Of a stretch of 64,000 nt of DNA, positions 49,352 through 57,482 are shown piece after piece. Within the stretch, counting starts at the first letter, position 1, and each line of letters starts with the position of its first letter. The position numbers and the translations under genes were made by a program. Location: NCBI RefSeq assembly GCF_050943825.1, contig NZ_JBMNPX010000005.1:1-64000 (forward strand), read 5' to 3'. The stretch is from Pseudoflavonifractor sp050943825 (GTDB taxonomy: Bacteria; Bacillota; Clostridia; Oscillospirales; Oscillospiraceae). The notes beneath the pieces were generated by a model that was given only the letters and a program-made list of their open reading frames with translations, had not been told where the DNA came from and ran no database searches.

Positions 49352-50314
49352 ATGAACAAGTTTTGCGGCAATCAAAATCCCGGCTGTCCGCTGTGTCCCT
49401 GCTCCACGGTAACCGTATGCTCCATCCCCGGCCCCACAGGGGCAACCGGACCGGCCGGGCCCACAGGCAGCACCGGGCCCACGGGAGTAGCAGGCCCCAC
49501 CGGCCCCACCGGCAGCACCGGCAGCACCGGGCCCACGGGAGTAGCAGGCCCCGCCGGTAGCACCGGGCCCACGGGAGTAACAGGCCCCACAGGGCCCGCC
49601 GGCAGCACCGGGCCCACGGGAGTAACAGGCCCCACAGGGCCCACCGGCAGCACCGGGCCCACGGGAGCAACAGGCCCCACCGGACCCACCGGCAGCACTG
49701 GGCCCACGGGAGCAGCAGGCCCCACCGGGCCCACCGGCAGCACTGGGCCCACGGGAGCAGCAGGTCCCACAGGGCCCACCGGCAGCACCGGGCCCACGGG
49801 AGTAACAGGCCCCACCGGTCCGGCAGGTACCGACGGCCAGAATGGTGCCACAGGCGCTACCGGAGCGACCGGGCCTACCGGTCCCTCCCTGCCCGCTGTA
49901 TACGGCAATTTTTCCAGCAGCGCGGGCCAGACCTTTTCCGCGCCGCTCTACGGCTCCATCGTCTTTGACCAGTTTAACGGCAATGGCATCACCCAGAGCT
50001 CCGGCGGACAGTATGCCGTTATCTCCACTGCCGGGCTCTATCTCATCAGCTTCGGCGCCCTTGCGAACACCGACCTGCCTCACTATATCACCATTGGCAT
50101 TACTCCCGGGGGCTATCTCACCTGGGCCCGCACTCCCCTGTCCAACGGCGTTATGGTCAGCCGGACCATTGCTGTTCCTCTCCTTCCCAACTTTCTGGTG
50201 AGCATCCATGTGGATTCTGCCGACAACAATACACCTGTCTCACTCCCCGCTACGCCCAATTACTCCAACGCATTTCTCTCTATTACGTTAGCAGGGCCTT
50301 ACCCCACCCCTTGA
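49352..50314 (+). CDS. Collagen-like repeat protein with BclA-type C-terminal domain
   Basis: Predicted surface filament protein, probably of the spore coat or exosporium. The 320-residue product has a Cys-rich N terminus (FCGNQNPGCPLCPCSTVTVC), about 150 residues of perfect Gly-x-y triplets dominated by GPTGSTGPTG from residue 26, and a C-terminal 140-residue beta domain starting PAVYGNFSSSAGQTF, like the trimer-forming tail of Bacillus BclA. There is no signal peptide, which fits assembly from the mother cell. The triplets come from 45-base coding repeats (49433-49887). ATG at 49352 has GGAGG 8 bases upstream. Single-gene unit; spore role is inferred from the family. Confidence 0.88.
   Translation: MNKFCGNQNPGCPLCPCSTVTVCSIPGPTGATGPAGPTGSTGPTGVAGPTGPTGSTGSTGPTGVAGPAGSTGPTGVTGPTGPAGSTGPTGVTGPTGPTGSTGPTGATGPTGPTGSTGPTGAAGPTGPTGSTGPTGAAGPTGPTGSTGPTGVTGPTGPAGTDGQNGATGATGATGPTGPSLPAVYGNFSSSAGQTFSAPLYGSIVFDQFNGNGITQSSGGQYAVISTAGLYLISFGALANTDLPHYITIGITPGGYLTWARTPLSNGVMVSRTIAVPLLPNFLVSIHVDSADNNTPVSLPATPNYSNAFLSITLAGPYPTP
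49433..49887 (+). repeat. Minisatellite of 45-bp units in the collagen-like gene
   Basis: Repeats of a 15-residue unit GSTGPTGVTGPTGPT, with variants VA, AT and AA at the variable positions, about eight copies. Units differ by few bases and are prone to length change by slippage or recombination. Confidence 0.9.
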
Positions 50315-50343
50315 GCGCGGCGGGAAATCTCTTCTTTTTCCAA

Positions 50344-50372
50344 TTGTAAATTCTCCCTGTACCTGTTACAAT
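50344..50372 (+). promoter_or_regulatory. Sigma-A promoter of the XRE regulator
   Basis: TTGTAA (50344-50349), 17 bases, TACAAT (50367-50372) with TGT before it (extended -10). Confidence 0.8.
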
Positions 50373-50410
50373 GAAAAAGTAAATTTCAGTTACGCAGGGA
50401 GGGACTCACT

Positions 50411-51007
50411 GTGACCCTTGGGCAGAAGATCAGAGAGGCCCGTCAGAGCAAGGGCATGACCCAGAAGGAGCTGGTGGGTGACTATATTACCCGCAATATG
50501 CTCTCCAAAATCGAGAATGACAGCGCGGTCCCCTCTGTACGCACCCTGGAATATCTGGCTGGCGCCCTGGGCTTTCCCACCGGATATTTTCTCTCTGACG
50601 CCCCTGTGTCCGACGGCACCGCCCCCGATGGCCTTGACGAGGCCCGGGCCGCCTACCGGGAGCACCGCTGGACAGACTGCCTCACCGCCCTGGAGGCGGA
50701 CAACAAGGCCGGTACCACGGACGAGGGCTACCTGCTCCACGCCCTGGCCGGCGCCGCCGCCGCCCAGGAGGCCCTGGACGAGGGCCGCCTGGCAGAGGCC
50801 AGAGAACTGGCGGAAAATGCACAGTATTACAATCAGGAAGGTATGTATGGCAGCGCCTGGCTCTCGGCTCAGCTGGCTCTGATCCTGGGTACCTGTCTCA
50901 CCCAGTTGGGGGAGGAGGGCTATGCCCGGCAGCGGGCTGCCTTTCTCCGCGCCTTTGAGTCCATGGAGCAGGATCACCAGACTGCCTCCGGCAGGCAGAC
51001 GGATTGA
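50411..51007 (+). CDS. XRE-family regulator with helical C-terminal domain
   Basis: The 198-residue product has an N-terminal helix-turn-helix (residues 1-65: IREARQSKGMTQKELVGDYI, LSKIENDSAVPSVRTLEYLA), a short linker, then an Ala/Glu-rich helical C-terminal part (about 80-190) that looks like TPR-type helix pairs, as in RapZ/Rgg-like peptide-sensing regulators. A peptide ligand would be typical but no peptide gene was seen nearby. GTG at 50411 has AGGGAGGG 7-8 bases upstream. It follows the collagen-like gene in the same direction but has its own strong promoter. Its stop codon lies in the loop of its terminator. Confidence 0.85.
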   Translation: MTLGQKIREARQSKGMTQKELVGDYITRNMLSKIENDSAVPSVRTLEYLAGALGFPTGYFLSDAPVSDGTAPDGLDEARAAYREHRWTDCLTALEADNKAGTTDEGYLLHALAGAAAAQEALDEGRLAEARELAENAQYYNQEGMYGSAWLSAQLALILGTCLTQLGEEGYARQRAAFLRAFESMEQDHQTASGRQTD

Positions 51008-51028
51008 TCGCAGTCCGTCTGCTTTTTT
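50995..51028 (+). terminator. Terminator overlapping the XRE stop codon
   Basis: GCAGACGGA (50995-51003) pairs perfectly with TCCGTCTGC (51014-51022), then TTTTTT. Confidence 0.9.
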
Positions 51029-51208
51029 GCTGGGCATAAACCGGGTTGCTGCACCCTTTCCGCTCCTTCCCCGGGGCTGTGCCCGATATTGACGGACAGG
51101 CCTCCCTCCCTTTGTTTCTGCTTGTCCCTTTTGAGCGCCTTTATTCCCCTTTTTTCCCCTCAGGGCGTTTTGCTTTTGGATCTATTTTACTTTTTACTTG
51201 TTCCATAC
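51029..51208. other. Pyrimidine-rich gap before the glg promoter
   Basis: No gene or RNA was recognised. The stretch is rich in C and T on the plus strand and carries no good ribosome site. Confidence 0.4.
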
Positions 51209-51237
51209 TTGACTGCCCCATTGTATTGTTGTATAAT
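51209..51237 (+). promoter_or_regulatory. Consensus promoter of the glycogen cluster
   Basis: TTGACT (51209-51214), 17 bases, TATAAT (51232-51237). The leader to glgB is about 105 bases and A+T-rich. Confidence 0.85.
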
Positions 51238-51348
51238 TTATACAAATAAGTTCTGCTAAAAACAGTCATTTGTGTCAATTCGACAATCAAAACCGCTCAT
51301 TAAGTTTCGTTTTTGTAACTTTTTTCCAATTTTCTGGAGGTGTTCCCT

Positions 51349-53355
51349 ATGTCCCACACGGATCAGGCAACTCTGCCCCCTCAGCAGCCCGACACACCGC
51401 TTTTTCACTTTCTGCAGGGGGATAACTGTCACGCGCAGGACTATCTGGGCGCCCATCCCGCCAGCATAGACGGGCAGGACGGCTATGTCTTCCGCGTGTG
51501 GGCCCCCCACGCCAGGGGCGTGTCCGTGATGGGCGACTTCAATGGCTGGAGCGAGGATTCCCACCCCATGAACCAGCTGGACGGCGGCGTTTGGGAGCTG
51601 TTCATCCCGGGCATGAAGCAGTACGACACCTATAAGTACGCCGTCCACGCCAGGGACGGACGGGTGCTGGCCAAGTCCGACCCCTACGCCTTCCACGCCG
51701 AGACCCGCCCCGGCAACGCCTCCAAGCTCTACGACCTGTCCGGCTACCAGTGGGGTGACCAGAAGTGGCTGGAGTACCGCAAGAGCCATCCGGTCTACCA
51801 CAATCCGCTGAATATCTACGAGATGCACCTGGGCTCCTGGCGGCGCACCGGCGAAGGCGAGTTCCTCAGCTACCGGGATATGGCCAGCTGGCTGGTGCCC
51901 TACGTGAAAGAGATGGGCTTCACCCACGTGGAGCTGATGCCCATCACCGAGCATCCCCTGGATGCCTCCTGGGGCTACCAGTGCACCGGCTACTTTGCCG
52001 CCACCAGCCGCTTCGGCGTGCCCCACGACCTGATGTACCTCATCGACCAGCTCCACCAGGCCGGCGTGGGCGTGATTCTGGACTGGGTGCCCGCCCACTT
52101 CCCCAAGGACGCCTTCGGCCTGTACGAGTTTGACGGCGAACCCTGCTATGAGTACGCCGACCCCCGGAAGGGCGAGCACGCCGACTGGGGCACCCGGGTG
52201 TTTGACTACGACCGGAAGGAGGTCCGCTCCTTCCTGTTCTCCTCCGCTCTCTTCTGGCTGGAGCAGTACCACATCGACGGCCTGCGGGTGGACGCCGTGG
52301 CCTCCATGCTCTACCTGGATTACAGCCGCCAGAGCGGCGAGTGGGTGCCCAACAAGTACGGCGGCCATGAGAATCTGGAGGCCATCGACTTCCTGCGCAC
52401 CCTCAACACACATATCTTTGTTCCCCATCCCGACGTGCTCATGATCGCCGAGGAGTCCACCGCCTGGCCCCTGGTGTCCCACCCCGTGGACGAGGGCGGC
52501 CTTGGCTTCAACCTGAAGTGGAACATGGGCTGGATGAACGACATCACCCACTACATGAAGCTGGACCCCTATTTCCGGCAGTTTAATCACAAGGACATCA
52601 CCTTCTCGCTGATGTACGCCTTCTCGGAGAACTTCATCCTCCCTCTGTCCCACGACGAGGTGGTCCACATGAAGGGCTCCTTCCTCAACAAGATCCCCGG
52701 CCCCTACGAGGAGAAATTCGCCGGCGTCCGGGCCTTCTACACCTACATGCTCACCCACCCGGGCAAGAAGCTGCTGATGATGGGCAGCGAGTTTGGCCAG
52801 TGGAATGAGTGGCACTACGAGTACTCCCTGGACTGGCACCTGATGGAGAACAAGGAAAACCGGGACATCAAGGCCTTCTTCCAGGCGGCCAACGCTTTCT
52901 ACCTGGAGAACAAGCCCCTGTGGGATCTGGACTTCTCCTGGGAGGGCTTCCAGTGGATCTGCGCCGACGACAACCAGAATAACTGCGCCTCCTTCCTGCG
53001 CAAGGACAGCAAGGGCGACTTTATTCTGGCTGTGTGCAACTTCTCCCCGGTCCACCGGCCCGGGTACCGGCTGGGCGTCCCCTGCCGCGGCACCTATCAG
53101 TGTGTGTTCAACTCCGATGACGAGCGTTTCGGCGGCTCCGGTCTGGGCGACAAGGAGCCTCTCAGCTCCGAGGACATCCCCATGCACGGCCAGGACCAGT
53201 CTCTGGTCATCGATATCCCGCCCATGAGCGGCGTCATCTACCGGTGCACCCGGAAGAAGCCCGCCCTCAAGAAGAAAAAGGCCGCCGCCAAGGCTGGCAG
53301 CGCCGTCAAGCTGACCCCCGTGGGCAAGAAGCGTTCCACGGCCAAGAAATCCTGA
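51349..53355 (+). CDS. glgB: 1,4-alpha-glucan branching enzyme
   Basis: Makes alpha-1,6 branches in glycogen. The 668-residue product has an N-terminal CBM48 domain (FRVWAPHARGVSVMGDFNGW), the GH13 barrel with ELMPITEHP, the nucleophile in GLRVDAVASMLY, acid/base in VLMIAEEST and LSHDEVVH, and a C-terminal all-beta domain. The last 35 residues are an unusual Lys/Ala/Ser-rich basic tail (KKPALKKKKAAAKAG, then GKKRSTAKKS). ATG at 51349 has GGAGG 8 bases upstream; a GTG at 51340 overlaps that site. First gene of the cluster glgB-glgC-glgD-glgA-glgP, with glgC 92 bases on. Confidence 0.96.
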   Translation: MSHTDQATLPPQQPDTPLFHFLQGDNCHAQDYLGAHPASIDGQDGYVFRVWAPHARGVSVMGDFNGWSEDSHPMNQLDGGVWELFIPGMKQYDTYKYAVHARDGRVLAKSDPYAFHAETRPGNASKLYDLSGYQWGDQKWLEYRKSHPVYHNPLNIYEMHLGSWRRTGEGEFLSYRDMASWLVPYVKEMGFTHVELMPITEHPLDASWGYQCTGYFAATSRFGVPHDLMYLIDQLHQAGVGVILDWVPAHFPKDAFGLYEFDGEPCYEYADPRKGEHADWGTRVFDYDRKEVRSFLFSSALFWLEQYHIDGLRVDAVASMLYLDYSRQSGEWVPNKYGGHENLEAIDFLRTLNTHIFVPHPDVLMIAEESTAWPLVSHPVDEGGLGFNLKWNMGWMNDITHYMKLDPYFRQFNHKDITFSLMYAFSENFILPLSHDEVVHMKGSFLNKIPGPYEEKFAGVRAFYTYMLTHPGKKLLMMGSEFGQWNEWHYEYSLDWHLMENKENRDIKAFFQAANAFYLENKPLWDLDFSWEGFQWICADDNQNNCASFLRKDSKGDFILAVCNFSPVHRPGYRLGVPCRGTYQCVFNSDDERFGGSGLGDKEPLSSEDIPMHGQDQSLVIDIPPMSGVIYRCTRKKPALKKKKAAAKAGSAVKLTPVGKKRSTAKKS

Positions 53356-53447
53356 TTTTTCTCCGGCAGTCCGCCCCATGGGCCCGCTGCCGGCGGAAAG
53401 GTACATAATTTGTGCGCATTACCACCAAATAAGCAGAGGTGTTAGGA

Positions 53448-54662
53448 ATGAAAAAGGAATGTGTCGCTATGCTGCTGGCCGGAGGACAGGGCAGCCGTCT
53501 CTACGCCCTGACCAGCCGCGTGGCAAAACCCGCCGTCCCCTTTGGGGGAAAGTACCGCATCATCGATTTCCCGCTTTCCAACTGCATCAACTCCGGTATT
53601 GACACCGTGGGCGTGCTGACCCAGTACCAGCCCCTGGAGCTCAATGCCTACCTGGGCAACGGACAGCCCTGGGACCTGGACCGGTCCGACGGCGGCGTCC
53701 ATTTGCTGCCCCCCTATGTTCAGAAGGGCGACTCCGGTACCTGGTACAAGGGTACCGCCAACGCCATCTACCAGAATATCGGCTTCCTGCAGCTGTACAA
53801 TCCCGAATATGTGCTGATCCTCTCGGGCGACCACATCTATAAGATGGACTACGGCGCCATGCTGGCCTACCACAAGGAGAAGGGCGCCGCCTGCACCATC
53901 TCCGTGCTGGAGGTCCCCATGGAGGAGGCCAGCCGCTTCGGCATCATGAACGTGGATGGCGAGGACAACATCTACGAGTTCCAGGAGAAGCCCAAGCAGC
54001 CCAAGAGCAACCTGGCCTCCATGGGTATCTACATCTTCACCTGGTCCAAGCTGCGCGACTACCTCATCGCCGACGAGGCCAATCCTGACTCCTCCAACGA
54101 CTTCGGCCACGACATCATTCCCGCCATGCTGAACGCCGGCGAGAAGATGTCCGCCTACCGCTTCAAGGGCTACTGGAAGGACGTGGGCACCATCAGCTCC
54201 CTGTGGGATGCCAACATGGACATGCTGTCCATCGGCACGGGTATCGACCCCTACGATCCCAGCTGGCCCATCTATGCCCGCCCTGCCACCAAGCCCCCTC
54301 ACTTCACCGGCCCCGACGCCAAGATCTCTCACTCCATGGTCACCGGCGGCTGCGAGGTGTACGGTACCGTTAAGAACTCGGTGCTCTTCCACTCCGTCAT
54401 CGTGGAGGAGGGCGCTACGGTGCGCTACTCCATCCTGATGCCCGGAACCGTGGTCAAGGCCGGCGCCGTGGTGGACTACGCCATTGTGGCCGAGAACGCC
54501 GTCATCGGTGAGAACGCCACCGTCGGCACACCGCCGCCGGAAGGCGGTTCGGAGGACTGGGGCATCACCGTGGTGGCCCAGGACGTCAAGGTTGGCGACG
54601 GTGCCGTCGTGCCCGCCAACGCCATGATTACCCGTAATGTGGAAGGAGGTGCTGCGAAATGA
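53448..54662 (+). CDS. glgC: Glucose-1-phosphate adenylyltransferase, catalytic subunit
   Basis: Forms ADP-glucose from ATP and glucose 1-phosphate, the committed step of glycogen synthesis. The 404-residue product has the nucleotide-binding AMLLAGGQGSRLYALT, KPAVPFGGKYRIIDFPLSNC, GTANAIYQN, LSGDHIYKMDY, FQEKPKQPK, YWKDVGTI and a C-terminal left-handed beta-helix with hexapeptide-like repeats. All catalytic positions are present. ATG at 53448 has AGAGG 8 bases upstream. Its stop overlaps the glgD start by four bases (ATGA), which fits production of two subunits in equal amounts. Confidence 0.97.
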   Translation: MKKECVAMLLAGGQGSRLYALTSRVAKPAVPFGGKYRIIDFPLSNCINSGIDTVGVLTQYQPLELNAYLGNGQPWDLDRSDGGVHLLPPYVQKGDSGTWYKGTANAIYQNIGFLQLYNPEYVLILSGDHIYKMDYGAMLAYHKEKGAACTISVLEVPMEEASRFGIMNVDGEDNIYEFQEKPKQPKSNLASMGIYIFTWSKLRDYLIADEANPDSSNDFGHDIIPAMLNAGEKMSAYRFKGYWKDVGTISSLWDANMDMLSIGTGIDPYDPSWPIYARPATKPPHFTGPDAKISHSMVTGGCEVYGTVKNSVLFHSVIVEEGATVRYSILMPGTVVKAGAVVDYAIVAENAVIGENATVGTPPPEGGSEDWGITVVAQDVKVGDGAVVPANAMITRNVEGGAAK

Positions 54663-55777
54663 TGAACAAACTGCACAGCATCATTTTCGCTTATCGCTCC
54701 AACGCCGACCTGCGGGAGCTGACCCAGCATCGTAATACCTGCTCCGTGCCCTATGGCGGCCGTTACCGCACCATTGACTTCATGCTCTCCAACTTCGTCA
54801 ACGCCGGTATGGTGGATGTGGGCATCATCGTCCACGCCAACTATCAGTCCCTGCTGGACCACCTGGGCTCCGGCAAGGACTGGGACCTGTCCCGCAAGCA
54901 CGGCGGCCTGCGCATCCTGCCCCCCTTCGGCTATGCCAATAAGCAGCGGGGCGGCGTGTGCCGCGGCCGTATGGATGCCCTGGAGGGCGTCTACTCCTAC
55001 CTGAAGAACATCAAGCAGGAGCACGTGGTGCTGGCCGGCGGCGATATCGCCGTCAACCTGCCCATGCGGGATATCTATGAGCAGCACATCAAGAGCGGCG
55101 CTGACATCACCGCCGTGTGCACCCGCAACCCCAAGGGCGACCCCAAGTCCTCCGATTACTTCACCATCGGCGCTGAGGGCCGGGTGACCGACGTATTTGT
55201 CCACCCCTACGCCCCGGAGGGCTGTGAGTCCCTGGAGGTGTACATCCTCTCCAAGAGCCTGCTGCTCTCCCTGGTGGATGACTGCGCCGCCCACAACATC
55301 CCCTCCTTCAGCCAGGGCGTGCTCCAGTCCAGAGTCCACACGCTGAACATTGTCCCCTACATCTTTGACGGCTATGCCGCCCGGCTCCAGTCTGTCCCCG
55401 GCTACTTTGCCCGCAGCATGGAGCTGCTGGATCCCAAGGTCCGTGCCGACCTGTTCGTGCCCGACCGCCCCATCAAGACCAAGGACCAGTCCAACCCCTC
55501 CACCTATTACGGTGAGGAGGGCAGATCGGTCAACTCCCTGGTGGCCGACGGCTGCATCATTGAGGGCACTGTGTCCAACTCCATCCTCTTCCGCGGCGTG
55601 CGGGTAGAGGCGGGCGCCCATGTGGAGAACTGCATCCTCATGCAGGGCACCACCATCCAGCAGGGCGCGGTCCTCAAGTACACCATCACCGATAAGAACG
55701 TCCATGTGAATCCCGGCCGGATGCTCATGGGCCATGCCACCTATCCTCTGGCCATCGCCAAGGACGAAACCGTATAA
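54659..55777 (+). CDS. glgD: Glucose-1-phosphate adenylyltransferase-like subunit GlgD
   Basis: Paralogue of GlgC found in Firmicutes, thought to form a heteromer with it and raise or tune its activity. The 372-residue product starts MMNKLHSIIFAYRSNADLRE and so lacks the GGxGxRL nucleotide loop of GlgC, but keeps YGGRYRTIDFMLSNFVNAG, LAGGDIAVN in place of SGDHIYK, and a C-terminal beta-helix with VSNSILFRGVRVEAGAHVEN. The loss of catalytic residues agrees with a regulatory role. ATG at 54659 overlaps the glgC stop; a second ATG at 54662 is equally possible. AAGGAGG lies just upstream. Confidence 0.95.
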   Translation: MMNKLHSIIFAYRSNADLRELTQHRNTCSVPYGGRYRTIDFMLSNFVNAGMVDVGIIVHANYQSLLDHLGSGKDWDLSRKHGGLRILPPFGYANKQRGGVCRGRMDALEGVYSYLKNIKQEHVVLAGGDIAVNLPMRDIYEQHIKSGADITAVCTRNPKGDPKSSDYFTIGAEGRVTDVFVHPYAPEGCESLEVYILSKSLLLSLVDDCAAHNIPSFSQGVLQSRVHTLNIVPYIFDGYAARLQSVPGYFARSMELLDPKVRADLFVPDRPIKTKDQSNPSTYYGEEGRSVNSLVADGCIIEGTVSNSILFRGVRVEAGAHVENCILMQGTTIQQGAVLKYTITDKNVHVNPGRMLMGHATYPLAIAKDETV

Positions 55778-55804
55778 TAACGGCGGCCGGCGCACCGCTG
55801 AAAC

Positions 55805-55840
55805 TGCGAGAGACGGAGCCCCACAGGCTTCGTCTCTCGC
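55805..55840 (+). other. Long hairpin between glgD and glgA
   Basis: GCGAGAGACGGAGCC (55805-55819) pairs with GGCTTCGTCTCTCGC (55826-55840) with one mismatch. No T-run follows, so it is an unlikely terminator; it could protect or process the mRNA or reduce read-through into glgA. Confidence 0.7.
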
Positions 55841-55906
55841 GCGCATACTCCCTTAATTCAAACTGTTCCGGCCGCGGACGCGACCGGCCCTGAAAGGAGC
55901 TCCCAT

Positions 55907-57343
55907 ATGAATATCTTCTTTGCCTCCTCCGAAGTGGCCCCCTTCATCAAGACTGGCGGACTGGCGGACGTGGCCGGCTCTCTGCCCAAGGCGCTGGCCG
56001 CCATGGGGCATGATGTTCGGGTCATCCTCCCGCTCTATGAGGGCATCGGCCAGGATTGGCGCAATCAGATGGAATTCGTGTGCAATTTCCATGTCCATCT
56101 GGCCTGGCGTACCCCCTACTGCGGCATCTTCGAGCTGAAGCGGGACGGCGTCACCTACTACTTTGTGGATAACGAGTACTACTTCAAGCGCGCCCAGATC
56201 TACGGCCACTATGACGACGGTGAGCGGTTCGCCTTCTTCTCCCGGGCCATCATCGAGACCCCCGGCCACATCGGCTTCCGGCCCGACGTGATCCACTGCA
56301 ACGACTGGCAGACCGCTCTGGTGCCCATCTACCTGCTGGAGGAGCGCTATGTGGTGCCCGAGCTGAAGGATGCCAAGAGTGTGTACACCATCCACAACAT
56401 CGAGTATCAGGGCCGGTACGGCAGCCAGGTGCTCAGGGACCTGCTGGGTCTGGCGCCGGGCTATCTCAACGAGCATATGCTGGAGTATCACGGGGACGTG
56501 AACCTGATGAAGGGCGCCATCTATGCCGCCGACTATGTCACCACCGTCTCCCCCTCCTACGCCCAGGAGCTCCAGTACGCCTTCTATGCCCACGGCCTGG
56601 AGGGCGTGGTGGCCGACAACCGGAACAAGATCCGCGGCATCCTCAACGGCATTGACGCCGACCTGTACAACCCCGCCACCGGCAGCGGCCTGGCCGCCGC
56701 CTTCAGTCCCGACGACCTGTCCGGCAAGAAGGCCTGCAAGGCCGCCCTCCAGCAGGCCGCCGGCCTGAATCAGGACCCCGATGTGCCCATCATTGCCTGT
56801 GTCTCCCGCCTGGTCAAGCACAAGGGCTTTGACCTGGTCACCTCCTCTATCCACGAGATTATGGGCATGAACGTACAGATGGTGGTGCTGGGCACCGGCG
56901 ACTGGAACTATGAGGAGGCCTTCCGCCATGCGGCGGCCCAGTACCCCGGCCGCTTTGCCGCTCACATGATGTACTCCGCCTCCCTGTCCACCGCCATCTA
57001 CGGCGGCGCCGACCTGTTCCTCATGCCCAGCGAGGCCGAACCCTGCGGCCTGTCCCAGATGATCGCCATGCGTTACGGCACCATCCCCGTGGTCCGTGAG
57101 ACCGGCGGCCTGAAGGATACCGTCTGGCCCTACAACAAGTTCACCGGCCAGGGCCGCGGCTTCACCTTCGCCAATATCAGTGCCCACGACATGATGTGGG
57201 TCCTTCACGAGGCTGTGGACCTGTACCACAACAACCCCAAGGCCTGGCAGGGCCTGATGAAGGCAGGCATGACCGCTGACTTCACCTGGGATAAATCCGC
57301 TGGAGAGTATTTGGAGATTTACGGTTGGATTACGAACAAATAA
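55907..57343 (+). CDS. glgA: Glycogen synthase (ADP-glucose type)
   Basis: Extends alpha-1,4-glucan from ADP-glucose. The 478-residue GT5 product has IFFASSEVAPFIKTGGLADVA at the N terminus (KTGGL binds ADP-glucose; run shown in two parts: IFFASSEVAPF, IKTGGLADV), DVIHCNDWQTAL, YTIHNIEYQG, and the C-terminal SRLVKHKGFDL, LMPSEAEPCGLSQMIAMRYG and RETGGLKDTV. All catalytic motifs are intact. ATG at 55907 has AAAGGAG 8 bases upstream. It lies 129 bases after glgD, in a gap that holds the hairpin at 55805-55840 but no clear promoter, so it is probably in the same operon. Confidence 0.97.
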   Translation: MNIFFASSEVAPFIKTGGLADVAGSLPKALAAMGHDVRVILPLYEGIGQDWRNQMEFVCNFHVHLAWRTPYCGIFELKRDGVTYYFVDNEYYFKRAQIYGHYDDGERFAFFSRAIIETPGHIGFRPDVIHCNDWQTALVPIYLLEERYVVPELKDAKSVYTIHNIEYQGRYGSQVLRDLLGLAPGYLNEHMLEYHGDVNLMKGAIYAADYVTTVSPSYAQELQYAFYAHGLEGVVADNRNKIRGILNGIDADLYNPATGSGLAAAFSPDDLSGKKACKAALQQAAGLNQDPDVPIIACVSRLVKHKGFDLVTSSIHEIMGMNVQMVVLGTGDWNYEEAFRHAAAQYPGRFAAHMMYSASLSTAIYGGADLFLMPSEAEPCGLSQMIAMRYGTIPVVRETGGLKDTVWPYNKFTGQGRGFTFANISAHDMMWVLHEAVDLYHNNPKAWQGLMKAGMTADFTWDKSAGEYLEIYGWITNK

Positions 57344-57385
57344 ACCGTGGTTTTTGGCTTAATCTCCGATTTTACGTCTGTTACA

Positions 57386-57415
57386 TTGACACTAAATAAC
57401 TCCTTGTGGTAAAAT
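57386..57415 (+). promoter_or_regulatory. Consensus promoter of glgP
   Basis: TTGACA (57386-57391), 18 bases, TAAAAT (57410-57415) with TGG before it (extended -10). The breakdown gene thus has its own start. Confidence 0.85.
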
Positions 57416-57482
57416 AGGGCGCTGTTACCAAGGCAGCTATTCTGTTTTCCCAGCCTATTTTATGTTTAGGAGATGCGTTCCC

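Noticed and set aside
49433..49887. CRISPR-like array from regular repeats
   Set aside because: The repeats are in-frame 45-bp coding units of Gly-x-y triplets with no unique spacers.
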